A stretch of 64,000 nucleotides of DNA from Kitasatospora sp. NBC_01250 (GTDB lineage: Bacteria > Actinomycetota > Actinomycetes > Streptomycetales > Streptomycetaceae). Shown one piece after another: positions 21,244 to 30,210 of the stretch (the first letter of the stretch is position 1; every line of letters begins with the position of its first letter). The translations under genes and the position numbers were made by a program. The stretch covers positions 3,720,001 through 3,784,000 of the forward strand of contig NZ_CP108476.1 in the NCBI RefSeq assembly GCF_036226465.1. Reading direction: 5' to 3'. The notes under the pieces were generated by a model that was given only the letters and a program-made list of their open reading frames with translations, was not told the origin of the DNA and did not search any database.

Positions 21244-21468
21244 ATGAACGAGAACATCCCCGACGACGCCCCCACCTCCGCCATCGAGCGCCGCGCCCAG
21301 CTTCTGGAGGCGATGCGCCTGGGCGGTGGCGGCTGGGACTGGACCCGCGCCCGCGAGACCTACAAGGTGTACCCCGACCCGCGGACCGTGCGCCGCGACC
21401 TCGAACAGCTCCGCAAGGCGGGCTCCGTCTACCGCGACCGCGAGACGGGGCTGTACTCGGTCTCGTGA
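21244..21468 (+). CDS. Small predicted helix-turn-helix protein, unknown function
   Basis: 74 residues from ATG 21244. The segment GGWDWTRARETYKVYP-DPRTVRRDLEQLRKAG looks like a small winged-helix DNA-binding domain (a recognition helix in TVRRDLEQLRKAG, followed by a beta-wing RDRETGLYSVS). Divergent from the methyltransferase, so the two may share a regulatory region. I cannot name a family. Confidence 0.7.
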   Translation: MNENIPDDAPTSAIERRAQLLEAMRLGGGGWDWTRARETYKVYPDPRTVRRDLEQLRKAGSVYRDRETGLYSVS

Positions 21469-21485
21469 GCGGCGGCTGACCGGGC

Positions 21486-22418
21486 TCACCGCCGCCGGTG
21501 GTCGTTCGGCGCCAGCCGCGGCCCGTAGCGCGGCGGGCGCAGGCCGCTGAGCGCGATCAGGCGGCAGACGCGGTGGCGGTGCGGCGCGTACGGGGCGAGC
21601 AGGGCCAGCAGGTCGGCGTCGTCGGAGCGGGGGCGCCCGGCCAGCGCCCAGCCGACGATGTTGGGCAGGTGGAAGTCGCCGACCGAGACGGCGTCGGCGT
21701 CGCCGTTGCTGCGCTGCAGGGTCTCGGCGGCCGTCCACTCGCCGATGCCGGGGACGGCGGTCAGGCGCGCGCGGGCCTCGGCGTGCGGCATGCCGGCGGC
21801 CTGCTCCAGCCGTGGCGCCAGGCGGACGGCGCGCTGGACGGTGGCCGAGCGCTTCGGGTCGACACCCGCGCGGTGCCACGCCCAGGACGGGATCAGCGCC
21901 CACTCCCGGGCCGAGGGGGCCACCCGCATCCCCGCGGCCACGCCGTCCGCCTCCGCGCCCGGGGCCGGGGTGCCGAAGTCGCGCAGCAGCAGGCGCCAGG
22001 CGCGGTAGGCCTCGTCGGAGGTCACCTTCTGTTCCAGGACCGCCGGGATCAGCGACTCCAGCACCAGGCCGGTGCGGCACAGCCGCAGCCCGGGGTGGGC
22101 GCGCTGGGCCTCGCGCACCGGCCCGGGCGGCAGCGGCGCCAGGCCCGCCGGGTCGTCCTCGGCGCCGAGCAGCACCGGCAGCCGCTCCAGCAGCCAGGCC
22201 GCGCCCGGCCCCCAGGCCCGCGCCCGCACCTCGCCGTACCGCTCGACCACCCGGATCGTGCCCGGCCCGGCCGGGGTGCGCGAGGCACGCCAGAGGGCGC
22301 CGTCACCACCGAGGCGGCAGGCCGGATCGCCCGGGCCCCGGCTCAGCGGGGCGAGGGTGCGGTGCAGGTCGAGCGGGTGGCCGGGGAGCCAGACCCGTTC
22401 GAGCGGGAGGTCGCTCAC
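21486..22418 (-). CDS. DNA-3-methyladenine glycosylase 2 (AlkA-like) family protein
   Basis: 310 residues. Expected to excise alkylated bases. The C-terminal half has the helix-hairpin-helix LTAVPGIGEWTAAETLQR and, 17 residues on, the SVGDFHLPN segment in which Asp would be catalytic. The EQKVTSDEAYRAWRLLL helix is the usual HhH-superfamily start. The N-terminal 100 residues are variable. Convergent with the small HTH gene (17 bp between stops). Confidence 0.88.
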   Translation of the reverse strand: MSDLPLERVWLPGHPLDLHRTLAPLSRGPGDPACRLGGDGALWRASRTPAGPGTIRVVERYGEVRARAWGPGAAWLLERLPVLLGAEDDPAGLAPLPPGPVREAQRAHPGLRLCRTGLVLESLIPAVLEQKVTSDEAYRAWRLLLRDFGTPAPGAEADGVAAGMRVAPSAREWALIPSWAWHRAGVDPKRSATVQRAVRLAPRLEQAAGMPHAEARARLTAVPGIGEWTAAETLQRSNGDADAVSVGDFHLPNIVGWALAGRPRSDDADLLALLAPYAPHRHRVCRLIALSGLRPPRYGPRLAPNDHRRR

Positions 22419-22512
22419 CCTGCCAGTCTGCCGCGCAGGGGTGACAGGGCCCGAGCGGCGGCGCCCCCACCAGCGGCTTCGCCCGGCGCTGACCGGATGT
22501 CAGCAGCCGGAC

Positions 22513-22568
22513 GCGGCAGCGGCCCGGCCGCCCCCGCCGGTGGCCGGGGACCGCAGGGCCGCTGCCGC
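22513..22568. terminator. Hairpin downstream of the PGRP amidase gene
   Basis: A 13-bp perfect stem (22513-22525 with 22556-22568) enclosing a GC-rich 30-base loop, 11 bases beyond the amidase stop. Probably its terminator. Confidence 0.6.
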
Positions 22569-22578
22569 CTGGCGCGCG

Positions 22579-23838
22579 CTACCGCCCCTGGAGGTGGGCG
22601 GCGCGGGTGCGGATGTCGCCGAGCCGGGCGTAGAGGGTGTCACCGGGGCAGTCGGTGGCGAAGGCGTCCCGGTGGCCGGAGATCGCGTTGAAGGTGTGGC
22701 TGGTGCCCGCCGGGTAGCGGCTGCCGTCGCTGGCGGAGGTGAGGGTCGCGGTGCCGGCCGCGTCCCGGCCGGCCAGGCCGAGCTTCCAGGCGGCGATCTT
22801 GATGATGCCGTCGACCTGGGCCTGCGGCGGCGAGTCGGTGGTGTAGGTGCCGAGCGCGGCGACGCCGGAGGAGTCGGTGTTGAAGCCCAGGGTGTGCGCG
22901 CCGAGCACCGAGCGGGCCACTCCCCCGGCCCGGCCCTCGTAGATCGTGCCGCAGCGGTCGACCAGGAAGTTGTAGCCGATGTCGCGCCAGCCGTTGCTCA
23001 CCACGTGGTACTGGTAGATCGAGCGGATCACCGAGGGCGAGTCGGCACAGCTGTAGCCGTTGCCGGTGTCGGTGTGGTGGACGAAGACCACCTTCACGGG
23101 GCCGGTGTAGACGTAGCCCGACGCCCGCAGGCTCTCGTCCGCGCCCCAGCCGGACCGGGTGACGATGCCGGGTCTGGGCGCCTGGTGGGCGGCGGCGTGC
23201 AGCCGGTCGGAGGCCGCCTCGCCCTGGGGCGGCAGCACGGGCACGGGCACGGCGGCCGCGCGCCCCGGGTCGACCAGGTCGGCCCGCAGCCCCTGCGGCA
23301 GTTCGCCGGTCCCGTGGACCCGCACCTGCACGCCGTCGCTGGGGCCGACCCACAGCGGCGCGGTGGCGCCGCGGGCGTGCGGTCCGCGGGCGGCCTCCAG
23401 ACCCTGGCCGGTGCTGTCCTCGGTGTCGGCCGCGAGCGGGCGCCAGGCGCTCCAGCCGGCACTGCGGCCGGCGCCCGCCCGGTGGGTGCGGACCTCGACG
23501 GTCCCGTGCAGGGTGGCGGTGGGGTCGTCCCAGCTGACCCCGAGCAGGGCGAAGCCCGCGGTGCTCGGGGCGTCCAGGCCGCGCGTCAGCGCACCCCGGG
23601 TACGGTCCGCGCCGCCCTGATCGTCCCCGCCGTCCGCGGCACCCGGCTCGCCCGCGCGGTCGGCGTCCGCCGCGGCGGCGGGCAGCGGGGTGAGGGCGAG
23701 GGTGGTGGTCCGGGGGGCGCTGGTCCGCTGGGCGGTGGGCTGGTGGGTCCGGGCCGGCGCCGCACCCGCGGCCGACGCGGGCATGAGCAGGGCGGCGGTG
23801 CAGCCGAGGCCGAGAAGGGGGATCAGTGAAATGCGCAT
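22579..23838 (-). CDS. Secreted peptidoglycan recognition protein / N-acetylmuramoyl-L-alanine amidase
   Basis: 419 residues from ATG 23838. The signal peptide is MRISLIPLLGLGCTAALLMP with an ASAAGAA cleavage region. A Pro/Ala-rich, beta-strand-like region of about 200 residues follows. The C-terminal ~200 residues are the PGRP/amidase_2 domain: ITRSGWGADESLR-like start (IVTRSGWGADES), VVFVHHTDTGNGYSC, GWRDIGYNFLVDRCGTIYEG, and SGHRDAFATDCPGDTLYARL. The zinc ligands His (HHTD), His (GHRD) and Cys (TDCPGD) plus the Tyr of IGYNF are present, so it should be catalytic. No good ribosome-binding site precedes the ATG; the frame continues to 24096 but is not protein-like. Confidence 0.92.
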   Translation of the reverse strand: MRISLIPLLGLGCTAALLMPASAAGAAPARTHQPTAQRTSAPRTTTLALTPLPAAAADADRAGEPGAADGGDDQGGADRTRGALTRGLDAPSTAGFALLGVSWDDPTATLHGTVEVRTHRAGAGRSAGWSAWRPLAADTEDSTGQGLEAARGPHARGATAPLWVGPSDGVQVRVHGTGELPQGLRADLVDPGRAAAVPVPVLPPQGEAASDRLHAAAHQAPRPGIVTRSGWGADESLRASGYVYTGPVKVVFVHHTDTGNGYSCADSPSVIRSIYQYHVVSNGWRDIGYNFLVDRCGTIYEGRAGGVARSVLGAHTLGFNTDSSGVAALGTYTTDSPPQAQVDGIIKIAAWKLGLAGRDAAGTATLTSASDGSRYPAGTSHTFNAISGHRDAFATDCPGDTLYARLGDIRTRAAHLQGR

Positions 23839-24083
23839 AAAAGGGATAATGCGTTCATATCCGACGACTCGCCACCCGTCCGGCCGCTCCCGGGCGCGCC
23901 GCCGACACCCCTGCGACCCGCTCCCGGCGCGGCATCTGACGCACCATCGACTGATCCACTGTCCGGCGGGCACCCGATCCGGCCGGGCGCACGCACCGGC
24001 ACACGCACCGGGACACGCGACCGGCGAGCCTCCCCGGACCCCCTCCCATCCGAACAAGCTCAGGCCGTAGGCTGGGACGCACC

Positions 24084-24860
24084 ATGACTGCGCCATTCGC
24101 TGCCGACGCCCGTACCCCCGCCGAGCTGCTGCGAGCCGCCCTCGGTGAGGACTCCGCCCGTCCCCTGGTCACCTTCTACGACGATCTGTCGGGTGAGCGG
24201 GTGGAACTCTCGGTCAAGACCTTCGACAACTGGGTCGCCAAGACGGCCAATCTGCTCCAGGACGAGCTGAACGCGGGTCCGGAGGACCGCGCGGCACTGC
24301 TCCTCCCGGCGCACTGGCAGAGCGCGGTCTGGCTGCTGGCCTGCTGGTCGGTGGGCGTCACCGCACTGCCGGGCGGCGACCCGGCCACGGCCGAACTGGT
24401 GATCAGCGGACCGGACGGGCTGGAAGCCGCGCAGGCCTGTTCCGGCGAACGGGTGGCACTGGCGCTGCGTCCGCTCGGCGGCCGGTTCCCGCAGCGGCCC
24501 GACGGGTTCCTCGACTACGCGGCCGAGGTACCGGGGCAGGGCGACCGGTTCGCGCCGTACTCGCCGGTGGATCCGCAGGCCCCCGCGCTGGAGACCGCCG
24601 TGGACGGCCTGGCGCTCAAGCTGACGGGCGAGCAGACCGTGGACCTGGCCCGGGAGGGCGCCGCACGGCTGGGCCTGGAGCGCGGCTCGCGGGTGCTCAG
24701 CACGCTGCCCTACGACAGCTGGGCCGGCCTGGAGGCGGGCCTGCTGGCCCCGCTCGCGGCCGGCGCCTCGGTGGTGCTCTGCCGCAACTCCGCGGGGCTG
24801 ACGGAGGATCAGTGGGCGGCCCGGATCGAGGCCGAACGAGTGACCCTGCGCCTGGGCTGA
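24084..24860 (+). CDS. TIGR03089 family protein (degenerate AMP-binding/acyl-CoA synthetase-like)
   Basis: 258 residues. The N-terminal 110 residues look like the start of an acyl-adenylating enzyme (PLVTFYDDLSGERVELSVKT, FDNWVAKTANLLQDEL, ALLLPAHWQSAVWLLACWSV). The P-loop, the ATP-binding Tyr-Gly-x-Thr and the C-terminal lysine domain are missing. This matches the short actinobacterial TIGR03089 family, often encoded next to LCP or glycosyltransferase genes. Probably not an active ligase. Function unknown. Confidence 0.88.
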   Translation: MTAPFAADARTPAELLRAALGEDSARPLVTFYDDLSGERVELSVKTFDNWVAKTANLLQDELNAGPEDRAALLLPAHWQSAVWLLACWSVGVTALPGGDPATAELVISGPDGLEAAQACSGERVALALRPLGGRFPQRPDGFLDYAAEVPGQGDRFAPYSPVDPQAPALETAVDGLALKLTGEQTVDLAREGAARLGLERGSRVLSTLPYDSWAGLEAGLLAPLAAGASVVLCRNSAGLTEDQWAARIEAERVTLRLG

Positions 24861-24890
24861 GCCCCGCCGCCGGGCCGGCCGCCCACCGAG

Positions 24891-25490
24891 TCAGACCATC
24901 AGCGCCAGCCGCCCGTTCGCCTCGGCGTAGGTCTCGCCGGTGCACGGACAGCGCCAGCGGCCCACGCCCTGGCGGCGCAGCGGCTGGCCGGCCCGGCCGA
25001 CCCAGGCGGTCTTGCGCGCCGGGACGCCCGCCACCAGCGCGAAGTCCGGAACGTCCCGGTGCACCACCGCGCCGGCCGCCACCAGCGCCCAGCGGCCGAC
25101 CGTCACCCCGGCCACCAGCACCGCGCGGGCCCCGATCGAGCAGCCCTGCCGCAGCGTGACGCCCCGGGCCAGCCAGTCCTCGGCGCCCTTGAGGCGGCCG
25201 TCGACACCGACCGAGCGCGGGTAGAGGTCGTTGGTCAGCACGGCCGCGGGGCCGATGAACACCCCGTCCTCGATCACGGCCGGCTCGTAGAGCAGCGCGT
25301 GGTTCTGCACCTTCACCCGGTCGCCCAGCAGCACCCCGGGGCCGAGATAGGCGCCGCGCCCGATCACGCACTCGGTGCCGACCACCGCGTCCTCGCGGAT
25401 CTGGGCGAGGTGCCACACGGCGCTCCCCGCCCCGATCCGTGCCCGCGGATCGACGTCCGCACTGGCTTCGATACGCACCGCCTCCGTCAT
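24891..25490 (-). CDS. Left-handed beta-helix (hexapeptide repeat) acyltransferase, WbpD/WlbB-like
   Basis: 199 residues from ATG 25490. Repeated hexapeptides are visible through the body (ARIGAGSAVWHLAQI, ECVIGRGAYLGPGVLLGDRV, IEDGVFIGPAAVLTN, GCSIGARAVLVAGVTVGRWA), ending in DFALVAGVPARKTAWVG. This is the pattern of UDP-amino-sugar N-acetyltransferases that use acetyl-CoA. A C-terminal CPCTGETY motif adds two Cys. It lies 26 bp downstream of a GT2 glycosyltransferase gene, suggesting a shared role in a surface glycan. Confidence 0.9.
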   Translation of the reverse strand: MTEAVRIEASADVDPRARIGAGSAVWHLAQIREDAVVGTECVIGRGAYLGPGVLLGDRVKVQNHALLYEPAVIEDGVFIGPAAVLTNDLYPRSVGVDGRLKGAEDWLARGVTLRQGCSIGARAVLVAGVTVGRWALVAAGAVVHRDVPDFALVAGVPARKTAWVGRAGQPLRRQGVGRWRCPCTGETYAEANGRLALMV

Positions 25491-25516
25491 ACGACTGACG
25501 GTAGCGGCTCCCTCGC

Positions 25517-26557
25517 TCAGCCGGTACGTTCCGGTACGGGCCGGGTACCGGGCGCCGCGCTGGCGATCACCTTGGCGGCCAGCTTGCGCGGTGAGGTGAG
25601 GAAGCCGAAGCCCCAGCTGAAGTGCATGGTGGCCAGCGCCAGCGGGAGCTGCAGCCGCGCCCGGACGGACAGGCCGCGGCCCTCCACCACCGAGCCGCCG
25701 ATGATCCCGAGCGCGTAGCCGGCCGGCAGGACGAAGAAGGCGGGGTGCACGGCAGCTCCCAGCACCAGCCCGAGCAGCACCGCGATCAGCGCGCTCGGCG
25801 GGGCCAGGTAGCGCAGGTTGACCGAGCCGCGGTGGTAGCGGGTGACCACCCGGCGCCAGCGGCCGTAGTCCTTGTACTGCTTGGCCAGCGCGCGCACGCT
25901 GGGGCGCGGGCGGTAGGTGACCTTCAGCTGCGGGGTGAACCAGATCAGGCCGCCGTCCTGGCGGATGCGGTAGTTCAGCTCCCAGTCCTGGGCGCGGATG
26001 AACTCCTCGTTGTAGCCGCCGAGCTTCTCCAGCACCTCGCGCCGGAAGACACCCAGGTAGACGGTCTCGGCGGGGCCGGCCAGGCCACCGGTGTGGAAGG
26101 CGGCGTTGCCCACGCCGATCTTGGCGGTCATCGCGGCGGCGACGGCCTTCTCCCACTCGCTCTCGCCCTCGGCGTGCATGATGCCGCCGACGTTGGCCGC
26201 CTCCATCTCGCCGAGCAGGCGCACCGCGGTGGCGATGTAGCCGGGCGTGAGCAGCCCGTGGCCGTCCACCCGTACCACTATCGGATGGGAGGAGGCTCTG
26301 ATCGCGGCGTTCAGCCCGGCGGGGGTGCGCCCGGTGGGGTTCGGCACGGTCCGCACCCGGGAGTCCTCGGCGGCCAGCTCGGCGGCGATCTGGTCGGTCC
26401 GGTCACTGGACGGGCCGAGCGCGATCACCACCTCCATGGCCCCGGCGTACTCCTGCTCCAGGATGCGCCGCACGGCGGTGCGAAGGTGTCGTTCCTCGTT
26501 GAGCACCGGCATGATCACGGAGACCGCCGGCAGCTCCTCAGCAGCCATGGTGTTCAT
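25517..26557 (-). CDS. GT2 family glycosyltransferase
   Basis: 346 residues from ATG 26557 (MNTMAAEELPAVSVIMPVLN); a TTG at 26566 and an ATG at 26548 are alternatives and no ribosome-binding site decides. GT-A hallmarks: SVIMPVLNEERHLRTAV, ALGPSSDRTDQIA, VVRVDGHGLLTPGY (DGH in place of DxD), and AQDWELNYRIRQDGG (acceptor-side ED-like motif). Hydrophobic helices near 250-275 and 290-310 anchor it to the membrane, so the catalytic domain would be cytosolic. Exopolysaccharide-type; substrate unknown. Confidence 0.9.
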   Translation of the reverse strand: MNTMAAEELPAVSVIMPVLNEERHLRTAVRRILEQEYAGAMEVVIALGPSSDRTDQIAAELAAEDSRVRTVPNPTGRTPAGLNAAIRASSHPIVVRVDGHGLLTPGYIATAVRLLGEMEAANVGGIMHAEGESEWEKAVAAAMTAKIGVGNAAFHTGGLAGPAETVYLGVFRREVLEKLGGYNEEFIRAQDWELNYRIRQDGGLIWFTPQLKVTYRPRPSVRALAKQYKDYGRWRRVVTRYHRGSVNLRYLAPPSALIAVLLGLVLGAAVHPAFFVLPAGYALGIIGGSVVEGRGLSVRARLQLPLALATMHFSWGFGFLTSPRKLAAKVIASAAPGTRPVPERTG

Positions 26558-26601
26558 CGCAGGCAACGGTACCGGACCTGGATGAACGGCCGGAATGCGC
26601 G

Positions 26602-26644
26602 ACCGGGCCGGGTGCTCCTCCCCCGTGGGAGCGCCCGGCCCGGT
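26602..26644. terminator. Hairpin downstream of the FtsX-like permease gene
   Basis: An 11-bp perfect outer stem (26602-26612 with 26634-26644) and an inner GCTCC/GGAGC pair. It is placed after the permease stop at 26659. Confidence 0.7.
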
Positions 26645-26658
26645 GGACTGACGGCGGG

Positions 26659-29229
26659 TCAGTCGGTGGCGATGGCCGCCAGCACGTTCATCCGCCCGGC
26701 CCGGAAGGCCGGCAGCAGCGCGGCCAGCAGGCCGACCACGGCGGAGAGCAGCAGGACCACCACGATGGTGCCCACCGGGACCGACAGCTCGTTCAGTCCG
26801 GAGTTGCGCAGCACCCGCTGGGCGGTGACGCCCCAGGCCAGGCCGAGGCCGGTGCCCAGGACCGCGCCGAAGACCGCGATCACCACCGATTCCAGGCGGA
26901 TCATCCGGCGCAGCTGACGGCGGGACAGGCCGATCGCCCGCAGCAGGCCGATCTCCCTGGTCCGCTCGACCACCGAGAGCGCCAGCGTGTTGACCACGCC
27001 GAGCACCGCGACGGTGATCGCCAGCCCGAGCAGGCCGTAGACCAGGTACAGCAGGGTGTCCACGCTCTTCTGGACGATCTTCTTGTAGCCGGCCTGGTCC
27101 TGCACCGAGACCTGCGGGTAGGCGGTCAGCGAGTCCTGCAGGGCGGTCAGGGTCTTCTCGACGTCCGCCCCGGGGGCGGCCTTGCCGAAGACGGCCACGT
27201 CGCTGGGCTGCTGGTCCAGCGGGACCGCCTGGGCGACGGTGTCGATGGTGGCGAAGAAGTGGCGGTCGAAGATGGTGTTGCCGGTGGTGGTGACCACCGC
27301 GATCGGCAGGGTCTGGGTGCGGCCCTTGCCGTAGTCGACCGCCAGCTTGTCGCCGGCCTTCAGGTCGTTGTCCTTGGCGAAGTTCGCGTCGACCGAGATC
27401 CCGCCACTGGCCAGGCCCTCGGTGCTGCCGGAGGCGACCGGCAGCGAGAAGTCCTGGGTGAAGGTGGGCGAGACGGCCGAGACCAACTCGTCCAGTTGCT
27501 TGCCGGCCGGAGTGGTCAGGGTGGCCGGGAGCTCGCGCTGCTCGGTGACGTGCGACAGCCCCGGGGTGCCCTTGGCCGCGTCGACCATGGCGGTGGTCAG
27601 GCCGCCGTGGTTGACCGTGACGATGTAGTCCGCGCCCACCGACTTGTCGATCTGCGAGCTGGTGGAGCTGACCATCGAGTTGGTGACCACCGAGGCACCG
27701 GTGACCAGCGCCAGGCCGATCATCAGCGCGGCGGCGGTGGCACCGGTGCGGCGCGGGTTGCGCAGCGCGTTGCGCTGGGCCAGCCGCCCGGCCGGGCCGA
27801 ACAGGGCCGGCAGCGCGACACCGAGCACCCGGATCACCACGCCGGCCAGCAGCGGGCCGAGCACCACGAAGCCGAGCAGGGTCAGCACCAGGCCCAGGCC
27901 CAGCTCGCTGCCGCCGGTGCCGAGTGCCTTGGCACCGGCCCCGGCGGCCAGCAGCGCGCCGCCGGCGGCGGTGATCAGCAGGCCGAGGGCCGTCCGGATC
28001 TTGTTGGCGGCGCCCTCGCTCGGCGTCCCGTGGTCGCGCAGCGCGGCCATCGGCGAGACCTTGCCGGCCCGGCGGGCCGGGATCCAGGCGGCCAGCACGG
28101 TGATCACGATGCCGACCAGGTACGAGGCGACCGGCACGTTGGCGCCGATCACCAGCGAGGAGGACAGGTTCATCCCCACCGCCTTCATCAGCTGGATCAG
28201 CAGCAGCGCGAGGCCCAGGCCCGCCAGCATGCCCAGGGTGGAGCCGAGCACGCCGAGCAGCAGCGCCTCGATCAGCACCGAGCGGTTGACCTGGCGGCGG
28301 CTGCCGCCGAGTGCGCGCAGCAGACCGATCTCGCGGGTGCGCTGGGCGACCAGCATCGAGAAGGTGTTGATGATCAGGAAGGCACCGACCAGCAGCGAGA
28401 CCCCGGCGAAGCCGAGCATCACGTACTTCATGAAGTCGAGGAAGGACCCGACGCCCTTCTGGTTGTCGGCCTTCTGCTCGGCGGCGGTCTTGAACTGGTA
28501 GCCGTTGCCGAGCGCGGCGACCGCCTCCGACTTCAGCTGGTCGTCACTCCGGCTGCCGTCGCCGTAGACGTCGATGGAGGTGAAGCTGGCGGCGTCGCCC
28601 AGCAGGTCGTGCTGGGCGGTGGGAACGTCCAGGAAGGCCAGCGCGGCACCGGGGTTGGTGCCGTTGAAGGTGGCGATGCCGGAGATCGTGTAGTCGAAGG
28701 TGCCCAGGTCGCCGATCACCCGGATCGGGTCGCCCGGGTGCAGGCCCGCGTGCTTGGCGGTGTCCGCGTCGATCATCAGCTGACCGGACCCGGCCGGCGC
28801 GCCGCCGGAGGTGATGGTCATCGCCGGATGCGGACCGGGCACCCAGGCGCCGACGATGGTCGGGGCGCCGCTGGTGGGGCCGATCGCCTTGTTGGTCTTC
28901 GGGTTGACCAGGGTGCCGGTCTGCACCGAGACCTGGCCGTCGGCGGTCTTGACGCCGGGCTGACCGGCCAGTCGCGCCACGGCGGTGGCGGGGACGGTCA
29001 GCGTCCTGCCGCCGTTCTGCTGGGCCTCGTCACCGCCCTTGGGCGGCGCCTGGCTGATCGAGAGGTCGGAGGCGGTGGCGTCGAAGAGTTTGTCGAAGGT
29101 GCTGGTGGCGGTGTTGGAGAAGACCAGGGTGCCGGAGACGAAGGCGACCGAGAGGACGACGGCGATCAGCGAGAGCACCATCCGGCCCTTGTGGGCCACG
29201 AAGCTCCGCAGTGAGGTTTTGAGCAGCAT
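26659..29229 (-). CDS. ABC transporter permease with two FtsX-like domains
   Basis: 856 residues. One membrane helix near 15-40 is followed by a large extracytoplasmic (MacB-like periplasmic-core) domain, then FtsX domain 1 (three helices about 270-400, with the TREIGLLRALGGSRRQV coupling motif). Helices at 410-480 come next, then a second extracytoplasmic domain, and FtsX domain 2 (about 735-855, TREIGLLRAIGLSRRQLRRM). The duplicated layout is typical of MacB/LolC-type mechanotransmission exporters. It pairs with the ATPase gene 16 bp upstream. Cargo unknown: lipoproteins, peptides and antibiotics are candidates. Confidence 0.93.
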   Translation of the reverse strand: MLLKTSLRSFVAHKGRMVLSLIAVVLSVAFVSGTLVFSNTATSTFDKLFDATASDLSISQAPPKGGDEAQQNGGRTLTVPATAVARLAGQPGVKTADGQVSVQTGTLVNPKTNKAIGPTSGAPTIVGAWVPGPHPAMTITSGGAPAGSGQLMIDADTAKHAGLHPGDPIRVIGDLGTFDYTISGIATFNGTNPGAALAFLDVPTAQHDLLGDAASFTSIDVYGDGSRSDDQLKSEAVAALGNGYQFKTAAEQKADNQKGVGSFLDFMKYVMLGFAGVSLLVGAFLIINTFSMLVAQRTREIGLLRALGGSRRQVNRSVLIEALLLGVLGSTLGMLAGLGLALLLIQLMKAVGMNLSSSLVIGANVPVASYLVGIVITVLAAWIPARRAGKVSPMAALRDHGTPSEGAANKIRTALGLLITAAGGALLAAGAGAKALGTGGSELGLGLVLTLLGFVVLGPLLAGVVIRVLGVALPALFGPAGRLAQRNALRNPRRTGATAAALMIGLALVTGASVVTNSMVSSTSSQIDKSVGADYIVTVNHGGLTTAMVDAAKGTPGLSHVTEQRELPATLTTPAGKQLDELVSAVSPTFTQDFSLPVASGSTEGLASGGISVDANFAKDNDLKAGDKLAVDYGKGRTQTLPIAVVTTTGNTIFDRHFFATIDTVAQAVPLDQQPSDVAVFGKAAPGADVEKTLTALQDSLTAYPQVSVQDQAGYKKIVQKSVDTLLYLVYGLLGLAITVAVLGVVNTLALSVVERTREIGLLRAIGLSRRQLRRMIRLESVVIAVFGAVLGTGLGLAWGVTAQRVLRNSGLNELSVPVGTIVVVLLLSAVVGLLAALLPAFRAGRMNVLAAIATD

Positions 29230-29245
29230 CGGTGTCGGCCCCGGC

Positions 29246-30034
29246 TCAGCTGGTGCGCTTGCCGTCGAAACGGCGCATGCGCTCGAGGACGGAGTCGGCG
29301 GTCGGGGCGTGCATCTCGTCGACGATGCGGCCGTCGGCCAGGAAGAGCACCCGGTCCGCGTAGCTCGCGGCCACCGGGTCGTGGGTGACCATCACGATGG
29401 TCTGCGCCAGCTCGTCCACCGAGCGTCGCAGGAAGGTCAGGACCTCGGAGCCGGAGCGGGAGTCGAGGTTTCCGGTGGGCTCGTCACCGAAGATGATCTC
29501 CGGCCGGGCGGCCAGGGCCCGGGCCACCGCGACGCGCTGCTGCTGGCCGCCGGAGAGCTGGGTCGGCCGGTGCTTGAGGCGCTCGCCCAGACCGACGGTG
29601 CTGACGACCTGGTCGAGCCAGGCCTGGTCGGGCTTGCGCCCGGCTATGTCCATCGGGAGGGTGATGTTCTCCAGCGCGTTGAGCGTCGGAAGCAGGTTGA
29701 AGGCCTGGAAGATGAAGCCGATCTTGTCCCGCCGCAGGCGGGTGAGCTGCTTGTCCTTCAGCCCGGTGACCTCGGTGTCACCGATCCAGATCCGCCCCTG
29801 GCTGACCGTGTCGAGACCGGCCAGGCAGTGCATCAGCGTGGACTTGCCGGAGCCGGAGGGCCCCATGATCGCCGTGAACCGGCCGCGCTCGATGTCCACG
29901 TCCACCGCGTCCAGGGCGGTGACCCGGGTCTCGCCCGCGCCGTAGGCCTTGGTCACCTGCCGCGCGCTGGCGGCGCTCGTGGGCCGGCCGCCCGGGTTCT
30001 CGGAAGTCTGCACGGCTGCAGATGCAGTCGTCAC
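29246..30034 (-). CDS. ABC transporter ATP-binding protein (MacB/LolD type)
   Basis: 262 residues, GTG start preceded by AGGAG. Walker A GPSGSGKST, Q-loop FIFQAFNLLP, signature LSGGQQQRV, Walker B IIFGDEPTGNLDS, and the H-loop VTHDP are all intact. The SGRSL-like EPTGNLDS and NLLPTLNALENI motifs are those of the FtsE/LolD/MacB branch. It energises the adjacent FtsX-type permease. Confidence 0.96.
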   Translation of the reverse strand: MTTASAAVQTSENPGGRPTSAASARQVTKAYGAGETRVTALDAVDVDIERGRFTAIMGPSGSGKSTLMHCLAGLDTVSQGRIWIGDTEVTGLKDKQLTRLRRDKIGFIFQAFNLLPTLNALENITLPMDIAGRKPDQAWLDQVVSTVGLGERLKHRPTQLSGGQQQRVAVARALAARPEIIFGDEPTGNLDSRSGSEVLTFLRRSVDELAQTIVMVTHDPVAASYADRVLFLADGRIVDEMHAPTADSVLERMRRFDGKRTS

Positions 30035-30210
30035 GTCTGGCTCCTAGGTCGTTGTTCCCCCGAGCCCGGCCCCCTTGACAGCAGGGGCCGAGCCGATGAA
30101 ATCAACCTAGGGCATGAGGTCAGAGCCCTCGTCATCCGGCGGGAGGACGCTGGACGACCAGAGTTGTACGGGTCCCGGAGCGGGTCCCCTAGGGGTCCGG
30201 GGAGGCTCTC

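Noticed and set aside
30063..30092. CGGCCCC...GGGGCCG hairpin with TTGACA upstream of the ABC ATPase gene
   Set aside because: Only a 7-bp stem, and TTGACA is on the strand opposite to the gene. Not enough to call a regulatory element.
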